DNA from: an uncultured Pelagibacteraceae bacterium
Lineage (GTDB): Bacteria; Pseudomonadota; Alphaproteobacteria; Pelagibacterales; Pelagibacteraceae
NCBI GenBank assembly: GCA_902630945.1
Contig: CACOWV010000006.1
Location: 1 to 39,618, forward strand
Reading direction: 5' to 3'
Length of the DNA: 39,618 nt
How positions within the stretch are numbered: position 1 is the stretch's first letter; the number at the start of each line of letters is the position of its first letter. A program made the position numbers and the translations under genes. Below, in pieces: positions 1 through 7,868 of this stretch. The notes under the pieces are model-generated. The model was not told where the DNA came from. It did no database searches and saw nothing but the letters and a program-made list of their open reading frames with translations.

Positions 1-217
1 CGTATACTGAAACATCCTCAGCAACTGACGAGCTACCCTCACCAACATTTTCTCCAATTTTTATTCTTGCAATAAAATTTTTCCCATCAGTGTCTCCGTA
101 TAAAGCATAACCAGTTGAATCTTCACCTCTATGCTTTAAGGCTTGCAACATCCCTTGTAATTCAGAACCTACGTTTGAAGATTTGTTTCTATGTATTAAT
201 CCTGCTATTCCGCACAT
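1..217 (-). CDS. Class II glutamine amidotransferase-like subunit (MgsA/GlxB type), 3' truncated by window edge
   Basis: Only the first 72 residues are inside the window. The protein begins MCGIAGLIHR, the signature of N-terminal-nucleophile class II glutamine amidotransferases: Cys2 becomes the catalytic nucleophile after Met removal, and the HRGEDSTG stretch near residues 29-36 is the family's HRG(x)DS(x)G motif. It starts 26 bp after the glutamine-synthetase-like gene on the same strand, so the two are probably cotranscribed. In N-methylglutamate pathways, MgsA is the amidotransferase-like subunit of N-methylglutamate synthase (MgsABC), which converts gamma-glutamylmethylamide plus glutamate or 2-oxoglutarate-derived carbon into N-methylglutamate. 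The closely related GlxB of rhizobia has the same architecture. The family call is secure; the MgsA role is inferred from the TMAO/methylamine context, and the partner subunits (MgsB, MgsC) would lie beyond position 1. Confidence 0.85.
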   Translation of the reverse strand, partial: MCGIAGLIHRNKSSNVGSELQGMLQALKHRGEDSTGYALYGDTDGKNFIARIKIGENVGEGSSSVAEDVSVY

Positions 218-243
218 AATTTTCTATATATATCTTTTTAAGT

Positions 244-1713
244 TTAAGGTAAACAATCAAGATAAGTATCAAGATCCCATTGAGTTGTTGCCCCAAGAAA
301 TCTTTCCCACTCATCATTTTTATACCAGTGAAACACTTTATACATTTCATCTGGCATAGCAGATTTTATAACCTCATCCTCAGCAAGTCTCTCTAAAGCT
401 TCACCTAAACTTAAGGGTAGTTTCTTAACGTCTTTTCCAGCTTTCTGAGCCTCATATATATTTCTAGACTCAGGAGCAGCAGGTTTCATTTTGTTAGAGA
501 TACCTTCATCACAAGCCTTAAGCAGTGCAGCACCTAATAGATATGGATTATGCATAGAGTCAACAGATCTATATTCAAATCTTCCTGGCGCTGATACTCG
601 TAATCCACAAGTTCTATTTTGATATCCCCAATCTGCATAAACAGGTGCCCAGAATCCCTGATCCCATAACCTTCGGTATGAATTTACAGTAGATGATCCT
701 AATGCTGTTAAAGCAGGCAAGTGTTTCATTATTCCTGCAATTGATTGTAAACCAATTTTTCCTGGTAATTGCATATCTTTGGTATCTGGCATAAAAGTAT
801 TTGTTCCACCTGATACATAACTAAAAACTTCTTCTACACCAGGTAAAGTTTTATGACCAAGTTTGTTAACTGATATTTTTCCACCTTTCCATAAAGACAT
901 ATTTGTATGGCACCCACTTGCAGATACACCCATAAATGGTTTTGTCATAAAACATGCTATCAAATTATGTTCTCTTGCAACTTGAGCACATATTTGTCTG
1001 TAAGTTGATAATCTATCTGCATTTCTCAATACATTGTCAAAAGTCCAATTAAGCTCTAATTGACCAGGAGCATCTTCGTGATCTCCTTGAATCATGTCTA
1101 AGCCCATTGCATTTGCATATTCAATTACTTTCATAAACACCGGTCTTAAAGATTCAAATTGATCAATATGATAACAGAATGGTTTTGAAAAACCTTTCCC
1201 AGTTGGTGTTCCATCAGGATTCTTTGTAAGCCACATCATCTCAGGTTCAGTTCCAACTCTTAATTCTAAACCGTGTTTATCTTTAAATTCATCCATGAAG
1301 ATTCTTAAATTTCCCCTACAATCAGAAGTTAAATGACCTCCAGGATTTTCTCTTTCTTCTCTATTTCTAAAACAAGTGCAAAAAACCCTTCCTATTCTTT
1401 TATCCCAAGGTAGTTGAACAAAAGTTTCTGGGTCAGGAATACCAACAAGCTCCATTGCTTCAGGTCCATAACCAATATAATTATTGTGTCTATCTAAAAA
1501 AAGATTTGCTGTAGATCCATAAACCAATTGAAATCCTTTTTCTGCAGTTCTTTCCCAATGGTCCGCGGGAATACCTTTTCCAACAACTCTTCCAGTTACC
1601 GATATAAATTGGAAATAAATATAAGTTATTCCTAACTCTTTAATTTTTTCTCTAACTCTTTTGACTAATTTATCTCTGCCTGGTTGGTTTACGTGTTTCT
1701 CTAGATCGGTCAT
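244..1713 (-). CDS. Glutamine synthetase family ligase (type III / GmaS-like), probable gamma-glutamylmethylamide synthetase
   Basis: 489 residues with the full glutamine synthetase fold: N-terminal beta-grasp, then the metal/ATP-binding catalytic domain. Visible signatures are GTEPEMMW (154-161), GDHEDAPGQLELNW (210-223), SGCHTNMSLW (266-275), NSYRRLW (344-350) and RFEYRSVDSMHNPY (378-391). Such enzymes join glutamate to ammonia or an amine with ATP hydrolysis. It lies between an FAD amine oxidoreductase and a class II amidotransferase-like gene, in an operon headed by TMAO demethylase, so methylamine is the likely amine substrate (GmaS role). However, the N-terminal third does not look like the GmaS/GlnT sequences I remember, so a plain GS or another glutamyl-amide ligase remains possible. 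A clear Shine-Dalgarno (GAGGGG) lies just upstream of the ATG, inside a 68-bp gap, unusual here and suggesting strong independent translation. Confidence 0.8.
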   Translation of the reverse strand: MTDLEKHVNQPGRDKLVKRVREKIKELGITYIYFQFISVTGRVVGKGIPADHWERTAEKGFQLVYGSTANLFLDRHNNYIGYGPEAMELVGIPDPETFVQLPWDKRIGRVFCTCFRNREERENPGGHLTSDCRGNLRIFMDEFKDKHGLELRVGTEPEMMWLTKNPDGTPTGKGFSKPFCYHIDQFESLRPVFMKVIEYANAMGLDMIQGDHEDAPGQLELNWTFDNVLRNADRLSTYRQICAQVAREHNLIACFMTKPFMGVSASGCHTNMSLWKGGKISVNKLGHKTLPGVEEVFSYVSGGTNTFMPDTKDMQLPGKIGLQSIAGIMKHLPALTALGSSTVNSYRRLWDQGFWAPVYADWGYQNRTCGLRVSAPGRFEYRSVDSMHNPYLLGAALLKACDEGISNKMKPAAPESRNIYEAQKAGKDVKKLPLSLGEALERLAEDEVIKSAMPDEMYKVFHWYKNDEWERFLGATTQWDLDTYLDCLP

Positions 1714-1781
1714 TTTCCCCTCGATGAATTATTTTTTTTTCAAGCGTAACTGAAAAATTTATTAGTGTCTAGGCTTGAAGT

Positions 1782-3128
1782 TTAACTCCAAGGAAACGGA
1801 CTGTTCGAAGTAGGGTGAAGTTCTCCCTTCTCGTAACGGTTGAATCTAAACGGTTTTAATAAATCACTCTCAGTTCCCAGAATTTCTTTTGCTACTAACT
1901 CACCCACACCTATCATTTTGTATCCATGATTTGCATCAGCAATCATATAAACATTTTCAAAAAATCTATCAAAGATTGGAAATGAGTCTGGTGTCATACA
2001 TCCAAGCCCACCTGATGGACCTTTTCTATATAAATCTGACTTTCCCTCAAATCTTTTTTGGCAATGTGCTAAAGCCGAACACCACATTTCACTAAAAGCA
2101 CTGGTCGTTTGATATTCTGGAGACTCAATTCCATAGGGATCAACATTTACTTGATCAAAATGTTTTTTCACTATGTACGGAGATGTTCCGCCTTGAACTC
2201 CTAAACCTTCAATATCAGGCTTGTAGTAAATTCCCCAAATTTTATCCGTAATTAATTTTTTCGTTTTATCAGAATATAATGGAGCGGTTGAGTCAACGTG
2301 AACTACAGGAGGCTGTTTGCCATCGTTTGTTTTTAAAAAATCTGGTTCAACTCCAATAACACCTTCTTGAAGCATCCAATAAGTCCACATGTCAGCAACA
2401 TGCATCTTGCCATCTTTACCTTTGATGTTTGCAGTTTTAGGTAATTCTAGCATATTCCAGAAATCTCTTGCCCACGGTCCAGCTCCAATGACTACTTGTT
2501 CACAGTCAATAGTGCCTTTATCTGTCTCTACACCAGTAACAGCTTTACTATTACTTCCTCTTTTAAAGCCAGTGACTTTTACACCTTTCATTACTTGAAC
2601 ACCATTAGATGTGGATTTATTTTCTAATGCTTTTATAGAATCTTTATTAAAAGCGTACCCACCTTTTTTTTCATGAAGAATTGAAGTAATGCCTTGAGCT
2701 TGCCAATCGTCAAACATGCCCTTCATATAATTCATGCAATCTTTTTCTCCTTCTATGAAGTTAGAATCATAACCTATTGCTTTTTGTTGCTCATAAATGC
2801 TTGCAACATCTTCATGCATTACTTCTGGTGAAATTTGTAAATAACCAACAGGATTATATTTAAAAGCTTTTGGATCGCTTTCCCACACAGAAACTGAGTG
2901 AGCCATTAATTCTCTCATTGCTGGTTGAAAATAATTATTTCTCACAACACCACACGCTATTCCACTAGCACCTGCGGCTGTATCTTTTTTTTCTAAAACT
3001 ATGATATCACCAGGGTTTTTATAAGTTTCTGATAATTTCCAAGCAGTACTTAAACCGTGGATACCTCCACCTATTATAACTACTTTTGCTTTTGTCGGTA
3101 ATGACATATTCCAATCTTTATTTTTCAT
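1782..3128 (-). CDS. FAD-dependent amine/N-methyl amino acid oxidoreductase (DAO family, SoxB-like)
   Basis: 448 residues of the D-amino acid oxidase / sarcosine oxidase beta superfamily. The Rossmann dinucleotide motif VVIIGGGIHGLS sits at residues 16-27 with an acidic strand end (VLEKK) about 25 residues later, typical for FAD. The C-terminus carries the family's closing FAD segment (MIADANHGYKMIGVGELVA). A possible second start is Met8. It is a free-standing subunit: no delta, alpha or gamma partners adjoin it, unlike the separate soxBDAG set at 15.9-21 kb. Position between tdm/regulator and the GS-like ligase suggests it oxidises a methylated amine or N-methylglutamate-like intermediate, perhaps the dimethylamine or N-methylglutamate step. 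The substrate cannot be read from the sequence. Confidence 0.8.
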   Translation of the reverse strand: MKNKDWNMSLPTKAKVVIIGGGIHGLSTAWKLSETYKNPGDIIVLEKKDTAAGASGIACGVVRNNYFQPAMRELMAHSVSVWESDPKAFKYNPVGYLQISPEVMHEDVASIYEQQKAIGYDSNFIEGEKDCMNYMKGMFDDWQAQGITSILHEKKGGYAFNKDSIKALENKSTSNGVQVMKGVKVTGFKRGSNSKAVTGVETDKGTIDCEQVVIGAGPWARDFWNMLELPKTANIKGKDGKMHVADMWTYWMLQEGVIGVEPDFLKTNDGKQPPVVHVDSTAPLYSDKTKKLITDKIWGIYYKPDIEGLGVQGGTSPYIVKKHFDQVNVDPYGIESPEYQTTSAFSEMWCSALAHCQKRFEGKSDLYRKGPSGGLGCMTPDSFPIFDRFFENVYMIADANHGYKMIGVGELVAKEILGTESDLLKPFRFNRYEKGELHPTSNSPFPWS

Positions 3129-3189
3129 GCGACGTAAATATATAATTTTTTATATATATAAAATTTATAAGTAATTAATTACTTTTTCT

Positions 3190-3540
3190 TTAGAAGCTTA
3201 GATTTTTTAATGTTTCCAGATATTGGTTAAACTCCTCAATAAACGAAACGCTTGGTTTAATGTGTTTTTTTCTTTGATCACCCGAAGTTTTTTCTAAGAA
3301 AAAAAAACCTTTTTCACATGCCTCATTGATCATCAAAGCAGACTTTGGTCGCGAGGTTTTAAAAAGCTTGGTTTTTAGTTCCTCTACCGTTAAATTTTCT
3401 TTATATTTATAAGCATGCATTACTAGAAGCATCATATGATAATGTGATGGAGACTTTCTAAAAAAATAATTACTAGATGTATGAGAAAGTTTCATTTGAT
3501 CCTCCCAAAATTCCAATAAATCTTTAGTTGTTTTCGCCAT
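3190..3540 (-). CDS. MarR-like winged helix-turn-helix regulator (small), coupled to tdm
   Basis: 116 residues. The middle reads as a winged helix: a helix-turn-helix from about residue 49 (LTVEELKTKLFKTSRPKSAL), followed by a recognition helix region (MINEACEKGFF) and a basic wing (SGDQRKKHIKPS), the layout of MarR-type repressors, with a C-terminal helix (FIEEFNQYLETL) for dimer contacts. Its ATG overlaps the stop of tdm as TAATG, so it is translationally coupled to TMAO demethylase. The natural inference is an autoregulatory or pathway-specific regulator of the tdm/tmoX divergent promoter, responding to TMAO or a methylamine. It is shorter than classical MarR proteins (about 140-150 residues), lacking part of the N-terminal dimerisation helix. 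No ligand site can be assigned. Confidence 0.6.
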   Translation of the reverse strand: MAKTTKDLLEFWEDQMKLSHTSSNYFFRKSPSHYHMMLLVMHAYKYKENLTVEELKTKLFKTSRPKSALMINEACEKGFFFLEKTSGDQRKKHIKPSVSFIEEFNQYLETLKNLSF

Positions 3541-5879
3541 TAAGATCTAACTCGAGTCTTTTTAGGATCAAAATGTGGAAACCCTACAACTTTTGCTGAG
3601 ATCCTTTTTTGATGACCGTCAATTTTTCCAACTTCGACCTCTGTACCAAGCTCTGAATATTGAGTATCAATTCTACATAAAGCTATATTTTTATTTAGAG
3701 TTGTTGATAAACAACCACTAGTAATTATTCCAACTTGTGATCTTCCTATGTGCACACAATCACCATGACCAGCATGTTCTTTTCCAATAAGCTCCAAACC
3801 AACAAGTTTCTTTTGTGGATTTGCTTTTCTTTCTTTTAAAATTTCTTTTCCTATAAAATCTTCTTCTTTTGTTTTAAGTGGAACTGCAAAACCGATACCA
3901 GCTTCAAAAGGATCCTGTTGACCGTCAAATTCGTTACCAAATAATATTAAACCTGCCTCAATTCTCAATTTATCTAAAGCTGCAAATCCCGCAGGGATTA
4001 GGCCGTGATCTTTTCCAGCTTCCATAAGTTTGTCCCACACTTCAGGTGCATGTTTTGGATGACACCAAACTTCATAACCAAGCTCACCGGTGTAACCTGT
4101 TCTTGAAACTATTAGTGGGATGCCCTGAAGTTCCTCAACTCTACAAATTGTAAATCTAAACCACTCTAATTCATCTATCGATGGTTGAGTAGGGGGAGTA
4201 AAAATTAATTTTTTTAGTATTTCTCTACTTTTTGGTCCTTGAATGGAAACATTACTAATTTGATCGGTAGAATTTTTTACATTTACTTTAAAGTTTTTTT
4301 TCTTAGCCACTTCCTTTAACCATTCACCTGCATATTCATCACCACAAATCCATCGAAAACCAGTTTCACTTAATCTTAATAATGTGCCGTCATCAAACAT
4401 CATTCCATTTTCATAACACATTGCAGAATAAACAACTTGGCCAACAGAAAGCTTTTTGATATTTCTTGTTAACGTATAATTCATTAACTCCTCCGCATCT
4501 GGTCCAATAACTTCAAATTTTCTTAAAGATGATAAATCAATTAGTACTGCTTTTTCTCTGCAAGCATTATATTCTTCAACTACACCATGTTTAGTGTAAT
4601 CGTTAGGTAACCAAAATCCTCTCGCATCAATAAAGTTTCTTGTTAATTCTGATGTTCTCTCGTAAAAACCAGAGTTTCTTGTTAGTTTTTTTTCAGAGTC
4701 TGTTTTCATTCTAAAAGCAAATGATTTTGAAAATTCTTTTTTCTTGTCGTAAGTTCTAACAAAAATATCAGTTGGATTCCACGAATTACATGCATCGATA
4801 TCACTTGGACATGCAGTAGTTCCAATCGTTAAATCTTTAAGAGCTCTAAACATAACATAATCACCAGGCCTAGCATATGACTCATCAGAAATAACAGAAT
4901 TTAATCCTGAAGATGAAGTGTTAAAGAATAAGTTTATAGCATGCCAGCCTTTTTGTTTTTGAACACCATATTTAGACATTGAACTAGTTAAATTATCTGA
5001 GCAATTCGGATGGCCAAAATATCCCGCATCTTCATAATATTTCGAGGTACAAGCTAGATTAAATGTATCATGTTTTCCAACTGTATCTCTTATAACCTCA
5101 ACCAATGGCTCATGATCAGTATCATAAAACTTTGAGAACAATCCTGGTCCTGGAAACGTATTGCCCATGAAAGTTCTTGTTGTTTGCCAATCAAGGCCTT
5201 TTTCAATTTTTTTATCAAGTTTTCTTGTATCAAATGCCACAAAGTCAGAACATTGTCTTCCTGCTGGACTTATAATTTGAATATAATCTCCCTCTTTAAC
5301 CTGATAAGAAATTGAAGTTTGTCGATCAATATTTTTTTCGTAATTTGGTTCAAAAACTGGATCAGGTATTACCGATAATTCTTTGTCATTAACAATTTTT
5401 GCTCTTTTTATGAAAATTGTTAAATCGCTAGAGGGATTTTGTTCACTAATCAACATATCATTTTGTGGTGCTGAGAAAATTACATAACATTTATCTTTTG
5501 ATTTAATCTTTATTTTTTCACCACTAGGAGTTTTGTTGTCAAAGAGAATAGATGATTTAGATTTATTAATATCTAAATTTCTTTTTTTTAATTGTAGATT
5601 GGTAATTAAAGAATTTTCATCATTCCTATTTAAAATTTCTTTAATAAAACTTTTTTTACTATTTTCTTTTTGATTTAAAATCCCAAGTTCAGATTTTCCA
5701 TCTTTATCAAAACAAACTATTTCACAAATTTGATTTCCTTCATCATTAATTATCTCTATCTCATCATCTGGAAAAATTTGTAAACCAGTAAGACCACCTG
5801 CATTTACAACGTGTCTTTCAACTCCAGGTGGTAGCACATTTAATCCTGGCTCTTTAATATCTAATGTAGTTTGCGACAT
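3540..5879 (-). CDS. tdm: Trimethylamine N-oxide demethylase (TMAO aldolase) Tdm
   Basis: 779 residues, with an N-terminal/central DUF1989 region (about 20-380) and a C-terminal GcvT-type tetrahydrofolate-binding domain (about 410-775), the diagnostic architecture of Tdm. Tdm converts TMAO to dimethylamine and formaldehyde; the folate domain captures the formaldehyde as methylene-THF. Cys277, Cys293 and Cys357 in the DUF1989 part are spaced as expected for the conserved three-Cys zinc site of this family, and GYTGELGYEVW (595-605) plus FDD (495-497) are GcvT hallmarks. It heads a leftward operon with a MarR-like gene, FAD oxidoreductase and glutamyl-amide ligase, and is divergent from tmoX, so import and first cleavage share one regulatory region. 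Residues about 65-170 form a lysine-rich stretch that looks less conserved. Confidence 0.92.
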   Translation of the reverse strand: MSQTTLDIKEPGLNVLPPGVERHVVNAGGLTGLQIFPDDEIEIINDEGNQICEIVCFDKDGKSELGILNQKENSKKSFIKEILNRNDENSLITNLQLKKRNLDINKSKSSILFDNKTPSGEKIKIKSKDKCYVIFSAPQNDMLISEQNPSSDLTIFIKRAKIVNDKELSVIPDPVFEPNYEKNIDRQTSISYQVKEGDYIQIISPAGRQCSDFVAFDTRKLDKKIEKGLDWQTTRTFMGNTFPGPGLFSKFYDTDHEPLVEVIRDTVGKHDTFNLACTSKYYEDAGYFGHPNCSDNLTSSMSKYGVQKQKGWHAINLFFNTSSSGLNSVISDESYARPGDYVMFRALKDLTIGTTACPSDIDACNSWNPTDIFVRTYDKKKEFSKSFAFRMKTDSEKKLTRNSGFYERTSELTRNFIDARGFWLPNDYTKHGVVEEYNACREKAVLIDLSSLRKFEVIGPDAEELMNYTLTRNIKKLSVGQVVYSAMCYENGMMFDDGTLLRLSETGFRWICGDEYAGEWLKEVAKKKNFKVNVKNSTDQISNVSIQGPKSREILKKLIFTPPTQPSIDELEWFRFTICRVEELQGIPLIVSRTGYTGELGYEVWCHPKHAPEVWDKLMEAGKDHGLIPAGFAALDKLRIEAGLILFGNEFDGQQDPFEAGIGFAVPLKTKEEDFIGKEILKERKANPQKKLVGLELIGKEHAGHGDCVHIGRSQVGIITSGCLSTTLNKNIALCRIDTQYSELGTEVEVGKIDGHQKRISAKVVGFPHFDPKKTRVRS

Positions 5880-5979
5880 TTTTTATAATCTATTGTTATA
5901 TTATATAAATATCTAGGTGTTGACTATCATTTTACTTAGGCACATACTATTAACACTTAATATTAAGAAAGGGGAATAA
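5880..5979. promoter_or_regulatory. Divergent tdm / tmoX promoter region
   Basis: The 100-bp gap between the divergent starts of tdm and tmoX. Seen directly: a TTGACT hexamer (5920-5925, + strand) with AT-rich CATACTAT 17-19 bp downstream as a possible tmoX -35/-10; a TATAAT on the minus strand (5900-5905), about 20 bp before the tdm ATG; a strong Shine-Dalgarno AAAGGGG (5968-5974) five to six bases before the tmoX ATG; and an imperfect inverted pair GTGTTGA (5917-5923) / TTAACAC (5950-5956) flanking the presumed tmoX promoter. Assignment as promoters is inference. Confidence 0.5.
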
Positions 5980-6927
5980 ATGCGAAAAATAATATCATTA
6001 GTATCTGCAATGATAATCTCAGCAGTTAGTTTTGCTGGAATATCAAATGCAGCAGATAGTAAAAAGCCCATCGTGATCCCAACTCATAACTGGTCAAGCC
6101 AAATTGTAATGGCTTACGTTATTGGTGGAATTATGGAAGAAATGGGAAATAATGTTAAATATGTTAACGCTGACTCTCAAGCAGTATACGAGTCAATTAG
6201 AATTGGTGACGTAACTCTATCTCACGAGGTATGGGAATCTGCTTTTGGTAAATCATTTACAACAGCATTAGACAAAGGTGGCTTACTAGACTGGGGAGAT
6301 CATGAAGCAAGAACTCTTGAGGATATGGGTTATCCTAATTGGGTTGCTGAAAAAGGATTATGCCCAGGGTTACCAGACTGGACTGCTTTAAAAAATCCTG
6401 ACTGTGCTAAAAACTTTACAACACCTGACTCTCCAGATGGAAAAGGAAGAATGTTGGAAGGTCCACAAACTTGGCATGGTGATTTAATTCCACAAAGAGT
6501 TGATGCTTTAGGTTTAGGAGATCTTTGGTGGGTTAAGTTTGCTGGAAGTGCGGATGCACTTTGGGCAGAGTTAGCAGCAGCTGAAAAAGAAGGAAGAGGA
6601 ACAATCATCTTTAACTGGACACCTAACTTTACAGATGGTGCTGGTTTTACATTTATTGATTTTCCTCCATACACAGCAGGTTGTAGACCTGAAGATGGTG
6701 GAGATGGTAAATGTGGTTCGCCAGATGGTTATTTGAAAAAAGCAGTTAACGCTGATTTTCCAAAAACTCATCCAAAAGCAGCAGCTATGTTTAAAAAACT
6801 TTCTTTCACAACAAGTCAAATTGGTGCAATGGCAGCTTTAGTTGACGTTGATAAAATGACTCACGAAGATGCTGCAAAAGCATGGTTAAAAAAGAATAAG
6901 AAAGTTTGGAAAGCTTTTACTAAATAA
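5980..6927 (+). CDS. tmoX: TMAO-specific ABC transporter substrate-binding protein TmoX
   Basis: 315 residues, OpuAC-type periplasmic binding protein. A signal peptide covers about residues 1-25 (SFAGISNAA, then DSKKP). TmoX proteins hold TMAO in a tryptophan cage; candidate cage residues here are W38, W85, W165 and W213, all in conserved-looking loops (THNWSS, HEVWES, PQTWHG, FNWTPN). A Cys-bracketed acidic glycine loop (Cys235 to Cys245, with PEDGGDGK between) is the right kind of segment for the calcium-binding loop described in TmoX. It is divergent from tdm and ends in a strong terminator, so high-level monocistronic expression is likely, as usual for an abundant SAR11 binding protein. 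Glycine betaine/choline binding is the main alternative, made unlikely by the adjacent tdm, tmoW, tmoV and tmm. Confidence 0.9.
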   Translation: MRKIISLVSAMIISAVSFAGISNAADSKKPIVIPTHNWSSQIVMAYVIGGIMEEMGNNVKYVNADSQAVYESIRIGDVTLSHEVWESAFGKSFTTALDKGGLLDWGDHEARTLEDMGYPNWVAEKGLCPGLPDWTALKNPDCAKNFTTPDSPDGKGRMLEGPQTWHGDLIPQRVDALGLGDLWWVKFAGSADALWAELAAAEKEGRGTIIFNWTPNFTDGAGFTFIDFPPYTAGCRPEDGGDGKCGSPDGYLKKAVNADFPKTHPKAAAMFKKLSFTTSQIGAMAALVDVDKMTHEDAAKAWLKKNKKVWKAFTK

Positions 6928-6950
6928 GGTTTAGAGCTATTAATCTTTAA

Positions 6951-6985
6951 ATCTCTCCCAACAATGTTGGGGGAGATTTTTTTTT
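6951..6985 (+). terminator. Rho-independent terminator after tmoX
   Basis: An inverted repeat with arms ATCTCTCCCAACA (6951-6963) and TGTTGGGGGAGAT (6965-6977), one wobble pair and a tiny loop, is followed by a run of nine T (6977-6985). It starts 24 bp after the tmoX stop and separates tmoX from the downstream small genes and from tmoW/tmoV. Confidence 0.88.
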
Positions 6986-6994
6986 AAAAAAGAT

Positions 6995-7456
6995 ATGAGA
7001 AAATACTTTTTAAGCATATTCATTAGTTTATTATTTTTTGGTCAAACTTTTGCAGAAGATGTAAATATTAATGAGGATATTGATCTTGAGTTTATTTGTG
7101 AATTAGAAAAAAAAATAATTAAAAATTCAGAATACAATTACCAAACTTTTTTAGCCAATGATTTGAACGAAAAAGGTTTGGATAAATTTGAAATTCAATC
7201 AAAACAACCAGAGACACTTTTAATTAGAGGATTATCGTTATTTCTCTCAGACACAGAAAAATTGAATGTTAAGGTTGTTAATAAAGATGTGGTTTTATTT
7301 AAATCAATTGATCGAGAAAAAAATTATTCAGAGTCAGGTATTATCACGAGAAAAACAGGAGAGTTAATTCATGAAATTACAAGAAATATAAAAAGTGAAA
7401 ATGCAGAAAAATATATTTCAATATATTCATGCATTAAACATGACCAAAAAGTCTGA
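6995..7456 (+). CDS. Small secreted protein of unknown function
   Basis: 153 residues with a clear signal peptide (MRKYFLSIFISLLFFGQTFA, cleavage probably before EDV). The mature part has a few cysteines (FICELEKK near the start and SCIKHDQ at the end), which could form one disulfide, and a mix of beta-rich charged segments with the phrase FKSIDREKNYSESGIITRKTGELIHE. No family recognised. It starts ten bases after the tmoX terminator and lies 34 bp before the MORN-repeat gene, whose signal-peptide coding region is noticeably similar. Probably periplasmic. Confidence 0.7.
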   Translation: MRKYFLSIFISLLFFGQTFAEDVNINEDIDLEFICELEKKIIKNSEYNYQTFLANDLNEKGLDKFEIQSKQPETLLIRGLSLFLSDTEKLNVKVVNKDVVLFKSIDREKNYSESGIITRKTGELIHEITRNIKSENAEKYISIYSCIKHDQKV

Positions 7457-7490
7457 TTTTTTTTTGATAAATTTTGTGTAAAATATTGTT

Positions 7491-7868
7491 ATGAAAAAAT
7501 ATCTTTTCAGCATAATTCTTAGTTTATTAATTACATCAGTTGCTCTAGCACGAAGTACTGGCTGTAAAGAAGGAAATTGTGAAAATGGTTTTGGTAAATG
7601 GGTTTATACAGATAAAACTACTTATGAAGGAGAATGGGTAGGAACAAAAAAAAATGGTCAAGGAGTAGAAACTTGGCCCAATGGATATATCTATAAAGGA
7701 GAATTTAAAAATAGTGAGTGGAGTGGAGTAGGTGTTTTAACTTTCCCAGATGGTTCAACCTATGAAGGTGAGTGGGCTAAAGGATTTATGAACGGAAAAG
7801 GAACTTTCACCTCTTCAGATGGGACACAAAAATCTGGCTTATGGAAAAATGGAAAGTTGCAAGAGTAA
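7491..7868 (+). CDS. Secreted MORN-repeat protein
   Basis: 125 residues. Signal peptide 1-20 (ending SVALA), then a Cys pair (GCKEGNC, residues 24-30) and about three to four MORN units of 21-23 residues between residues 35 and 112: the pattern YxGEWxxxxxNGxGxxTxPDG is seen as TYEGEWVGTKKNGQG, IYKGEFKNSEWSGVG and TYEGEWAKGFMNGKG. MORN repeats form elongated beta-hairpin arrays in envelope-associated or membrane-tethered proteins. The gene ends directly against the next ATG (7868/7869), so it is cotranscribed with the membrane protein downstream. No link to TMAO transport is visible other than location between tmoX and tmoW. Confidence 0.85.
   Translation: MKKYLFSIILSLLITSVALARSTGCKEGNCENGFGKWVYTDKTTYEGEWVGTKKNGQGVETWPNGYIYKGEFKNSEWSGVGVLTFPDGSTYEGEWAKGFMNGKGTFTSSDGTQKSGLWKNGKLQE

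Noticed and set aside
1739-1779. Inverted repeat TTCAAGC (1739-1745) / GCTTGAA (1773-1779) between the FAD oxidase and the GS-like gene, considered as a terminator
   Set aside because: On the transcribed minus strand the second arm is followed by A, not T, and the loop is about 27 bases, so it does not fit an intrinsic terminator. It may be chance or a weak mRNA structure.
6330-6819. Long reading frames antisense to tmoX
   Set aside because: Composition follows the complementary strand of a highly conserved gene; no start signals or recognisable domains. Treated as shadows.
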